From: Cunninghamia lanceolata
Lineage: Eukaryota; Streptophyta; Pinopsida; Cupressales; Cupressaceae
DNA: 64,000 nucleotides
Reading direction: 5' to 3'
Assembly (NCBI GenBank): GCA_027924645.1
Contig: BSBN01000334.1
Location: 2,604,001-2,668,000 of the forward strand
A model generated the notes under the pieces. That model saw only the letters and a list, made by a program, of their open reading frames with translations. It had not been told where the DNA came from and made no database searches. Every line of letters begins with the position of its first letter. Positions within the stretch are counted from its first letter, which is position 1. The translations under genes were made by a program, and so were the position numbers. Below, in pieces: positions 34,717 through 44,586 of the stretch.

Positions 34717-37106
34717 AATTGGTATCAGAGCCAGGTTTGGTCTTGAGTGCTGAGTAGATTGCCGAAGGGAGGCAACTTAGCTAGGGCTATGAGTGTGGTG
34801 TGTAGCACCAAAAGACTAGGCAGAGAGAAAAAGGAAGATGTGCTAGATGAGGTGCCTAAAGATGAAAGAAGATAGAAGGATGCAGAAGCAAATGGAGGAA
34901 AAGAGTCTAACAAAAGGAGACAAAAGAAAAGAAGGCAAAAGGATGACAGATGAAGAATTTAAAAGAAAATTGGCAGCATTGAGGAGAGATTTGATGTTGG
35001 TAAAACAATGGTATGAAGAACAAGACCAAGGATATTATTGGGTTTGGCCAATGAGTAAGAAAGTGAAATGGCCAGTAAAGGAGATTGTTGAGAAAAGAAA
35101 AAGGCAAAAGATGAATGCCTTGAGAAGAGAATAGAAGTATGAAAAGAGTGCCCACAAAGATTGGGATAGCAGAGAGTTGCCATTGGTGCAATGTGGATCA
35201 GAAGAGGTCAAGAGAGTTCTTATTGAAGAGAACATAAGAAAAGAGAAAGAGGAAAAGGTGCCACATGTAGCACATGAGAAGAAGAGAAGTGAAGAAGGAA
35301 GAATGTCCATGAGGGGGGCATTGAAAGAGACATTGTGGTCTCTCATTTTATTTGCTAATATTATGTTACATATTTGTATGCAAGTATGAAGAGAGCGATG
35401 AAGGAGGTCGAGGATGAGACCTTGAAGATGATGAAAGTTGGGGCATGAATGGCTCCTGAAGAAAGAGTAGAAGATGTGAACGAGGAGAGATGGATGGTAG
35501 CAGAATGCCAAGAAGAGTTTGCAGCAGAGGTACCTGACAAAGTGCCTAAAAAAGAAGAGATGGATGTTGAAGATGTTTAGATTGATGAGCAAGATGAAGA
35601 GTAAACCATAGAGTTTCATGATGCATGTGAAGATATTGTAGCCGTAGCACAAGATACTTGTAAAGAAGAGAAGATGAAAAGCCAAGGAGATGAAGGAGAA
35701 GGCAAATTGGGATAGCAAGTCTTTGCACAGAAAGATGGAGGTAAAATTGTCATTTTTAATCATGAATATAGAAATGAGAAGATGAGTAGGCAAGTGGATA
35801 AGAAAAAGAGTTTAGAAAATGAGAATGTGAGTGTAGATCATGGATATGTAGTGCCATGTTGGCAAAGTAAAAAGACTGATGAAAAATGTTGTAGAGAAGT
35901 GAACACTTTTGATTATGTTTATGCTAACAAGCAAGTGTAGAGAAAGAGAAATGTGCAGATGAAGGAATGGAAGTATGATGCAAGGTTGAGTTGGCCAGCA
36001 AGGAGGCTTAGTGAAAAATAATGGAGGATGAAGACAAAGCAAGTAAAGAGAAGTTCAAATGTAGCAAAGAAAGGATGACAGTCTAGTAGCAAAGTATGGG
36101 TAGTGAAGCAAGTAGCAGCAAACAAGGATGTTGTAGAAAAGAAAATGAGTTGGAAGCGGATAGAAGAGAACAAACCCCTAGGAACTAGAAACAAGATGAA
36201 TCTAGTAGAAGATGGAAGAAAAGAGAAGAAGCATACAGTGAAGTGGCAGCAAGAAAAGCCAAGAGTATGGAAGGTAAGAGAAAATAAATCTAATTTTTAT
36301 GATGCAGTTTTGTATAATGATGAGGAGAATATGAGGAGGATGTTAGATTAAAAAGAGTTAAGGAGGAATAAATATTTAAGAAGACAAGAATGCATGCAAA
36401 GGCAAAGTGAAAAATTCAAGCATGAGAGGAGAAAGGAAAAGTAGAATAGAAGAATGATATGGAAAAAGAAGGCACCAAAAGTATGTGTTGAAGATGCTAT
36501 TTTGAACATGAGAGCAGAGGATGATAGTGGAACAACCATAGTTCCAAAGGAAGAGGACAAGCAAAAGAAGAATGAAGGTAAACAAGAAGATGGAGCAGTA
36601 ATAGAGAATGTTAGAAGCCATTGAGCAAGAATGGAATGAGAAGATTGAAGGTGTAAGCATGAGTATGACAACAAAAAAGAATAAGGATGAGGATGCAGTA
36701 ATAGTTGTGAAAATAAAGCATGAAGAGGATGCAGAGTTGATGGTGAAGGATGAAGCTAAAGCTGATTTGGTATTGTAGCAGTTGGCAATGAAGGAAGAAT
36801 GGCTAGAAGATATAACAACTGAACATGTTCAATATGATGAAGGTATGATAAGCATTGAGGATGCATTGGATGCTATTATTATTTTTCAATTTGATTATGA
36901 TTTGTTTGATATAAGAAGTGGAGTGTGTGGATGGATGGTAAGTAGTGTCAACAGCCACAAGAGAGCAGCCTATAGTGCTGAACAAAGATGTTGGGAGAAG
37001 GAAGCATGTGGGAAAGATAAGTTATGGAAAAGGGGGAAGAAAGGTTGGATGAAGTTTGCAAAGGAACCCATGTGCCGGAGCACATGATCTATGTCCCTAG
37101 GGAGTT
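34717..37106 (+). other. Internal domain 2 of the tandem element, virtually identical to domain 1
   Basis: The primer site is at 34720-34732. All frames seen in domain 1 recur with identical translations at 34847-35134, 35177-35389, 36103-36351 and 36782-37087. I saw no differences between the two domains, so the duplication is very recent or an assembly product. Confidence 0.85.
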
Positions 37107-40081
37107 TGATGCAGGGGCATCTGATTAAATTTGAAAATTGTCTTTGACAATAGATTTTTGGTTTTGATGTGTGTGGGTCAAGTGATAGAAGTTGAGGAAC
37201 AAAGCTCCTGTCACCACGGCGATAGGAACAATCATTTTTAATTATTATATTTTAGAATGCGAGATAATAGTGATAATGGTTTGTGAAGGGTCGTTGGCTA
37301 ATTTGAGAAAGTGAAAGCCATATTAATGAATACTGATAGTGGAAAGGTGGCAAAAGGTAATAAGGAGACTAAAATAGGAAAACCGTCAAAAGGTATTAAA
37401 AGTAGTCCGCATGCAGGAGTGAAATACTGATTTAGATTAGGCAGACTAAGTGGTGGCGGCCAAAAATAGGCTGATTAATTAAGAGAGGTGGCAGCATGAA
37501 GGCCAAAGGCATTAGTGAAGAAGGCTGATACAAGAGTAGGTTGATAATAATATAGAGGAGGATATATGGTCAGAATTAAAGAGGATGGCCAAAATAGCTG
37601 AGGACAGTCGAATGAGGAAGGTCAATGTGTAGTGGGTGGTAAAAATCAAGAAAAGGATGCAGATATTGAGGAGGAGTCGATAATGAGGAGGGGAAGAATA
37701 TGGAAGGCCATTATAGGCTGAGATAGTAGAAGAAGAATATAGAGGCCAAGTAGGCCGATAACTAGGAGGAAGTAGCAAGTATTGTAGAAGAAGACGCCGC
37801 ACAAATGAATCTAGATAGAAGGGCCGTAGATGCAAGGGAAGGAAGAAGTGGTAGTTGGTGAAGGCCAATAAGGGAGGCCAAGAATAGAGAAAGGTTGCAT
37901 ATTTTGATGAAAAGGCCTCACGTAGAGATTGGAGAGGTCGTAAGTAATATATAGGAGTCCCGAGTGGTGTGAGAGGAGCGACAGAAGATAGAAGCCCGCA
38001 TAGTGGCCGTCATGAGATAGAAGAAGTAGCGACATATAAAGGTCGCATAAAGAGAAGGAGTAGGCCGATGCATAGGAACAAGCCACGTAGAGATTGAGGG
38101 AGAGAATGGTTGTAGGCCAAGAAAAGAATTGGCAGGCAGCATATAGAATAGAGAAGAGGCCGTGAGATAACAGAAAAAGGCCACAGTCCTTAGAGAGAGC
38201 AGGCAGTATAGCCAGAGAGGCCGATGGGCCAAGGCAGGAGGCCAAGGAACATTATGAAGGTTTGTAGAGTATATTAAAGAGGTCGATTGGAATGGTGGTG
38301 AACAACGACAGGAGGAGAAAGAAGGAGATCGAATGTGGCCAGAGGCCAAATAGTTTTAATGTTATTGCTGGAATTTTGATATTGTAATAAAAAGCTGATT
38401 TGGCTGTTGAATAAAATCTTGTAGGCTATTTCTAAATTTTATTGATATGGGTTCTTGTAGTAAATCAGGACTGTAGAATATTTCTTAATCTCCTGTTGCA
38501 TTGTGATGCAGAGGTATTGGTATTGTTTGGTCTTGTTCTCACAATAAGCCTAGACTTCTAGGTTTCCTTCACAAGGTTTTTTCCAAACCCTATGCAACAC
38601 AAGCCTATACAAGGCTATTCAAGAGATTGACCTAGCCTAGGACCACACCCTAGTGTCCACCACATGGACTACTCAACCCAACCAACAAACACACACTTAA
38701 CTTCTAGATAAACAACCAATTACCAATATCCCTACCAATAGGATTTCACACTACAACCAACACAAATTTATCAAGTACATGACCAACACATGGTCTCTGA
38801 CCCAAAAACTCATTTTTGTACCTTCAAGGATAGTGGATAGTAAACTATAGTATGACTGCACTATGACAGTGCCTAAAGAGACCTATTGCTTGTAGCCCTT
38901 GAGATCGGCTAATCCAAGGATAACTCTTCAAACATCCAAAGGAAAATATAGACTCTTTGCACATTTAAATACCCATTATAGACTTACAACCATCTACCAA
39001 GTTGCAGGGTCGTACTTTGTTTCAGGCGTCTAATGACAACGAACTCTTCTCTTTTAGGGAATAGGCCTAATTTGGGGACTTTACAAAGGAAGTGCATCAA
39101 ATCCACTTGCTTAGGATTAGACAACCACCTACACAGGTCTTTTTTCATCTACAAACACTAAATGCATCATCCATTTGGTTGGTCTCTTGACTATTTCTTG
39201 AAACCACACCGATTTCCACCATTTGCACACTAACTAGTCACTATGTAGACTAGTTAGAATCATGCCAAATGCCTTGGAGTGAGGAGTGTAGACCCTACAA
39301 ACAACAAAAACATGAAATGTACATTATCTCTCTCCATCCTACTGAAAATGGTTGATACTTTTCAGAGGACAGAGGAGAAATCCTTCATTTTGCCACAAAA
39401 CCCTAGTTTTGAGGGTTTTCAAACCAGTTTTCACAAAATGATTTGGTTCTAACAGCACATAAGGTTTCAAGAGGCCTAACTACACTCAAATGAAATGTAT
39501 TTCAAAGCACTAACACATTTTCCAAGTTTCAAATTCCTTACTATCTGTACAGAGCCGTACTGAGTGACTGTTTCCAGGAAAACGTAGAAATGACAGTTTT
39601 TGCACTCCAAAACTTCCAATTCTCATTATCTTGGCATGTAATTACATTCTTTTTGTGTATAGAAGGCTTGAAGGCTGTTTCTCCTCCTCCACCAACCATA
39701 CAATTTCTATCTAAGGCAGTTAGTCATTGGATATTACTTCCTTCACAAGAAACCACATGTTTCTTAAGGGTAATTACATTCAAATAGACCATATCAAGGT
39801 CTACATTGGACAAGTCAACCAAATGGACCAAGTCATTATTACAAAGCATGAGAATGGCTTTTAAAGCCTTAGGGAAAATAATACAACATGACATATCAAA
39901 AAAAATGACTAGAATAGGGAGCTCCTGCACCACATTGCTTGAATGTTTTGTTATATTGTTGTCGAGTTCTTGTCACTTTATTGATAGAAGTTATCTAACA
40001 GCCCTTGTAGATGGGTAGAGACTTGTTTCTGACTTGTGTCTTGCATGGGTCATTGTGCATGTTTGAGACCCCATGCTATCA
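37107..40081 (+). repeat. LTR C of the tandem element, interrupted by a probable solo LTR
   Basis: LTR sequence covers 37107-38503 and 39938-40081, joined across an insertion. It differs from LTR A by roughly one base in ten by eye over much of its length, indicating an old original insertion. Confidence 0.88.
38504..39932. mobile_element. Probable solo LTR nested in LTR C (1429 bp)
   Basis: It is flanked by the exact 5-bp duplication CATTG (38499-38503 and 39933-39937). It begins TGATGCAG and ends CTGCACCA, TG...CA with 8-bp inverted ends differing at one base. There is no primer site, polypurine tract or coding. LTRs A and B show the empty site TTGCATTGCTTGAATG. Confidence 0.75.
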
Positions 40082-40086
40082 TAGCC

Positions 40087-40834
40087 ACACATATTACATG
40101 GCTACTTCATATAAATCTTGTATGATCAAGAATGATTGTGCTTTTGGGGCTATGCATGCTACACTTGATAGAGCTTTTGAAGTTATGAATGCACATATGT
40201 CAAAGATCACTTATGCTTTCAAGGACATCTTTTCTATTCCTGATGAGGCCTCCAAAGACTCATCCAAGACATTAGTTGGTTAAAGTGTAACAGGGTCATA
40301 TTGGAGGAAGGTGGCATCAGAGGATGGAGGATTTTCCATCATCTCAAGTTAGCTTCTCACTTTGAGACATGAGAAGCATTTTTGGTTTTCATTGTTTTGT
40401 TTTTCTTTGTTGATACTGATGGATTTGAAGAATGTATGTTTTGTGAAGATTTTGTTTTGGAGACAGGTTTGGGATTTGGTATTGAGCTCAATATGGATTG
40501 TTGTCCAGCGAGCTTTACAGTATATGATCAAGAATTATACCCTTTCATGGTCACTAGACAATGATAGAGATCTGTCATATCTCTTAGGGATTGTTGTCAA
40601 ATAATTCAAGATTTTGTGATTTGAGAGTTCGAGACTAAAGAGCTCAAGAACACAGCTTGAAGGTACACCTTTCCAAGGGTAGACGAGACAGCATGATGCA
40701 GCCCCACTTGGTTCAGGATTTGTTCCTTGGGAGAAGATCTTCTATAAAATATGTATTCATATTATGTAATCAGCTATGTTGAGTATGTTAGCATTCAGGG
40801 GGGTACCTTGTTACTATTGCAGGAACAATGTATT
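40087..40834 (+). other. Internal region of the short-LTR element, right part, possible captured exon
   Basis: A frame reading HTYYMATSYKSCMIKND to ASKDSSKTLVG (about 40085-40283) follows the splice-site-like TTTTCATTATAG on the far side of the nested element. I do not recognise the protein. The rest shows no coding. Confidence 0.4.
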
Positions 40835-40845
40835 AAGGAGGGGAA

Positions 40846-41027
40846 TGTTAGTGTAATACAATAATACATTGTTGTAACTACTTGTGGTTACATTTGTTAT
40901 AGCTGCTCTGTAAACTACTGGTTATAACTACTCTGTTTGTTCGACTCCTCTTTGACTCCTCCACACTATATATAAGTGTGCATTGTATCTGCATTTAAGA
41001 TATTGAATAAACATGATATTCTCTACA
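40846..41027 (+). repeat. 3' LTR of the short-LTR element
   Basis: 182 bp, TGTTAG...CTACA, preceded by AAGGAGGGGA (40835-40844). It has a TATATATAAG box and AATAAA like its 5' partner. Confidence 0.88.
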
Positions 41028-41115
41028 CACCCACTATCTAGAAACCAAGAATCACTTGAATTTTCTTGAGCTACATGGCATGTAATAAATAATGTGCTTG
41101 AACTACATTCAGAAA
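41028..41115 (-). pseudogene. pol: Ty1/copia protease start, continuation of 26846-28157
   Basis: The minus strand reads SECSSSTLFITCHVAQENSS and then DSWFLDSGC, which joins SNHM across the inserted element. This is the aspartic protease active site of copia (D-S-G). Similarity ends about 41115, where Ty3/gypsy sequence begins, so the copia 5' end and 5' LTR are lost. Confidence 0.85.
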
Positions 41116-41840
41116 AAATTGATTTCTAAGATGTTTTCCTAGAGGAATTGCTAGGGTTACCACCCAAAAGAATTTTTTATTTCTCCATCAACATAATACC
41201 TGGTTCGAAACCTTTTTCCCAGGCACCTTATCACATGACAACCACATAGTTAGTTGAATTGAAAGCCCAACTACAAGAATTTTTGTCAAAAGGGCTAATA
41301 CGACCAAGTGTATCACCTTGGGGAGCTCTGGTAATATTTGTGAGAAAGAAAGATGGTACCATGCATTTGTGCATACATTATAGTGTGCTTAACAAAGCAA
41401 TGATAAAGAATAAGTATCCACTTCCTTGCATAGACAATCTTTTTTATCATATGCATGGCACAACAATCTGCTCGAAGACCGACATGAGAGAAGCTTATAA
41501 TTAGTTAAGGGTGAGGATGAAGACATCTATAAGACAACCTACAGAACAATATATGGGCACTATGAGTTTATAGTCTTACCATTAGGTTTGATTAAAGCTC
41601 CCACCCCATTCATGAACCAAATGAAAAGTGTCTTTCGAGATTGTTTGGACAAATTAGTCCTAGTTTTTCTTGATGATATCTGAATATATTCAAAGAATGA
41701 GAAGGAACACATTCAATACTTGAGAATAGTTCTTCAAAGGTTAAGAGAACATAAGTTGTTTGGCAAGTTGTCAAAGTGTACCTTCTTCAAGGAGGAGGTA
41801 CAATAACTGGGACACATTATCTCTATAGAAGAAATTGTAG
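41116..41840 (+). pseudogene. pol: Ty3/gypsy reverse transcriptase fragment
   Basis: The frame reads [74 protein letters not shown] in shifted frames, then the catalytic VFLDDI (about 41665-41685) and LSKCTFFKEEVQ. It stops at ISIEEIV, about 41840. It has stops and lacks the rest of pol. The same domain with the same order is present at about 63100-63850. Confidence 0.9.
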
Positions 41841-43016
41841 TAGTTACATTTTAGTATTTTATTTATAAACTTTAGCATGTTTATCACTCGGTATTATTAG
41901 CTTGCTAAAGTGGAGACAAAATGTAATGCCAAAAGTTGCATACCCTACAATTTCACATTATGTCTTATGCCCACCTTAGTGTCCCTTGATGTAGCTCAAC
42001 CTGAGTTTATCTCTAAATCCAATTTTTCCTTGAATCTATATTGGATTGTTAATATTACCAATCTTCTAAACACAAATGCAAAATTTCAGACCATTTCCTC
42101 AAGACAATAGTGCAATGCATAGACATCTATGCGATGCATTGGTGTCTCATGCTATATAGCTCCTCAAGATGTATGTTACACTTGCAGGTTGACACATCAT
42201 AATAACTTCTAGAAGTCATAACGTCCCCACAAATGTGCTTAACTATTTATATCATGTTTTATTGAAACAAATTCAAAGGAATCTAAGAAATTAGAATGTA
42301 GCATTAGTTATTTGGAGAGACTGAAAATGCAAGGCTTGAGGTTAAATCTAGAGAGACACAGAGAAGTCCTTCAAGAGTTTTTTAAGTACTTTCTTGGCTA
42401 CAACACCTTAAGCTTTGTATACAACAAGTTTAGCGTTGAGGTGACTCCATAGTTCTTTGCAATGCTTCTTGTTACATGCATCCATTAGCATCATTTTTGT
42501 AGGTATTACTCAAGGAAGGAATAGTTTGTGAAAGAAGCATCCATTAGATTCCTCTAAAATGATCACTCTATTCCTTAAATTCATGCCTCGATTTCCCTCT
42601 AAGATTTCTCTATAAATTATATAAGAATCAAGCTCCCCAAAACCTTTCAATTCTATAATGCATTCTTTATTCGCACTATAAGTGAATTCTTGGTAAAGTT
42701 CTATTTCTTCACTAAGCATTCCTCCAAGTTTTCTTGCTGCTCCAATTCACGTCCATTTATCCAATTATGTTCCATTTTACCATTCGCTATCGTTGTTACG
42801 CAATTAGTGCACTAGGCCTAATATCATTCCCCACAAACCAGGAAGATATTCCTTGTTTGGCATTTGATCACTGTTTCTACTTTTTTGGCACACGTAGAAT
42901 AGAAGCACCATATTCTCCTTTATCATTTGACTGTTCATGAAGGTCGAAAGTTCAAACTACAGGATTGAACCTTTTTAACATACTCGTTAACAAGCTTAAC
43001 ATTTTCTTCTCTTAGC
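41841..43016. other. No gene recognised between the gypsy fragment and the GRAS copy 2
   Basis: Mixed AT-rich sequence. A short imperfect palindrome (CAATGCATAG...CTATGCGATGCATTG) lies at about 42114-42143. There are no recognisable LTR pairs or protein motifs. Short frames (for example 42510-42719) are unsupported. Confidence 0.45.
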
Positions 43017-44586
43017 GACAAGTTAATCAAAAGTGGTCAAACACTCAATGGTTTGCTAGTATTTGTTCATCGTTTTAGTAGATTTGATTGTTCACTTCTC
43101 CTTTAATTTATTTGCATTATTTGGGGTGTTACGCTTGCTTCTTTCTCTGCTTTTGTTATGTAGGGCCAGCTAGAAATCACATTGGTTAAACTGAAGCTTC
43201 CTAGGAAGACACAAAATGAAGTAAGATACATCTGGAAATCGTACTATTCAGTACGGACGACAAAACGGAGCGCAAATGCCCGTGCAGATCGCTAGCCTCC
43301 ATGAAAAATAGTTGTAATGATGTTAAATTGTCTAGAGAAAGCATGGTATAAAACCGAATTAAAAAAAAAAAAAGATATATAGATTATATTGCTTTCGTGA
43401 AGCTTCTTTAAATTGTTTCATGGCCTCCACATATTTTTATGATATTGGATATCATTTTCAAAAAGCTTTGGTGGTGCAAGTATGGTGTTGGAGAAAAAAC
43501 TGTATATTTTGGAAATGGACGACGGTAAAGATGAGACTAACTCTAAAAAATGCTGTTTCGCCGACAGCCGAACCGACGGAGTCTCTCACATCAGCTTACG
43601 GGCGTCTTCCCCAAGTGGATCAAATCAATTTAATAGGTTTTAAATAAAACATTTGTATTTTATTGTTTGTATGGATTCAGAAGTTATTATTATATCTTGA
43701 AAACAAAGTGCCCAAAGCTTGCAGAGAAAGAAAAAACAGTAGTTAACGATTGATTTGCAAAAAAAGTCTGCTATATAAGCCGATTCTTCTGGAAAGTGTT
43801 GTGAATGTTATAAAAAAACTAAGGCCCCGTATAATGGTGAATACAGAAGTTGAAGCTGACCACAATTCTCCTTGTTTTGACAACTGATTCATTGAGGTAC
43901 TTTTCTATAACAGCACTTATTTTGACTACTTGGATGTGATCTTGCCAGACAGACATGACAGAGGAAGGGTAAAATTTAAAGAAGTATTCTGTGGCAACCA
44001 GATAAGAAATATGATAGCCTGTGAGGGGAACGATAGGACGGTTAGACATGTTAGAACTGATGTGTGGAAAAGTCTTTTTAGACACGCAGGATTCAGGGAA
44101 ATGACCTTTAGCTATCAAGCCTGGTATCAGGCAAGGTTATTGCTAAAACAGTTTTCTTTCGGAGAATGTTATACTCTTAAGGCCAATGGATCTGCCATGA
44201 TAATTGGGTGGAAAGGTACCCCATTACTTTCAGTATCTGCATGGACTTGTAATTGAATGTAGGTTCAGTTTAATAGTTAAATGTAAATTTTAGTTAATAA
44301 AATTAGGATAATTATTTACCCTATTAAAATTTTAATATAATAGAATGAAACATAAAATTACTATCAATTGTTTGACCTTTGAAATGTGCAGTATTTAAAT
44401 AAATTGAAAATGTGATTGAGTTGTAAAATGTAAACATTTGACCATTTTAATTTAAATGAAAATGTTTTGAAATTAAAATGTTAGTTACAATGTTTTGAAG
44501 TCCATTCACCAATGGTATAGTATAGAATAATACTATAAATATATGTCTTTTCCTTATGTTTTTGAGGGGATATAAAAACTCATAAA
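43017..44586 (+). repeat. Second copy of the GRAS locus (segmental duplication)
   Basis: It aligns with 1-2711 in the same order: upstream region (43017-43755), coding remnant, stop codon, poly(A) signal and 3' flank up to ACTCATAAAT (about 44577-44586). It lacks bases equivalent to about 279-510 and about 1027-1914 of copy 1. It has no copia insertion at the point where copy 1 has one. Confidence 0.88.
43768..44256 (+). pseudogene. GRAS pseudogene, C-terminal third only
   Basis: It corresponds to residues from about 281 of the intact protein to the stop. The start codon, heptad repeat I, VHIID and heptad repeat II are deleted together with the proximal leader. An in-frame TGA at 43885-43887 replaces the CGA codon for Arg319 of the intact copy. 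After it, the PFYRE and SAW parts stay open from 43930 (DVILPDRHDRGRVKFKEVF... to SVSAWTC), with mostly conservative changes. The frame with its own Met at 43930 could not make a working GRAS domain. Confidence 0.9.

Larger units (their letters stand above)
29250..40081 (+). mobile_element. Tandem three-LTR retrotransposon (LTR-internal-LTR-internal-LTR)
   Basis: Three LTRs beginning TGATGCAGGGGCATCTGATT (TAATG in the first) and ending GCTATCA lie at 29250-30787, 33178-34716 and 37107-40081. They alternate with two internal domains, 30788-33177 and 34717-37106. The target duplication TAGCC (29245-29249 and 40082-40086) flanks the whole array, not each unit, so one element inserted and later gained a unit. 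Each internal domain starts with an exact TGGTATCAGAGCC primer site and ends with a CCCTAGGGAGTT purine-rich tract. No pol was recognised, so it is non-autonomous. The unit period is 3928-3929 bp. Confidence 0.92.
28158..41027 (+). mobile_element. Short-LTR non-autonomous retrotransposon inserted in the copia protease, itself holding nested elements
   Basis: LTRs of 191 bp (28158-28348) and 182 bp (40846-41027) start TGTTAG and end CTGCA and CTACA. The target duplication is CACCA (28153-28157) and CACCC (41028-41032), one mismatch, at a point in the copia protease coding where the intact sequence can be rejoined to read DSGCSNHM. The PBS-like TGGTATAAGAGC (28351-28362) and the polypurine tract AAGGAGGGGA (40835-40844) are in place. 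Without the nested element the internal domain is only about 1.65 kb and lacks pol. Confidence 0.88.

Noticed and set aside
42114..42143. Imperfect palindrome around ATGCAT
   Set aside because: Short, single, and of a kind expected in AT-rich DNA.
43420..43647. 75-codon frame upstream of the GRAS pseudogene
   Set aside because: In the intact copy the matching sequence (from 617) is out of frame after a small indel, so it is better taken as promoter or leader sequence.
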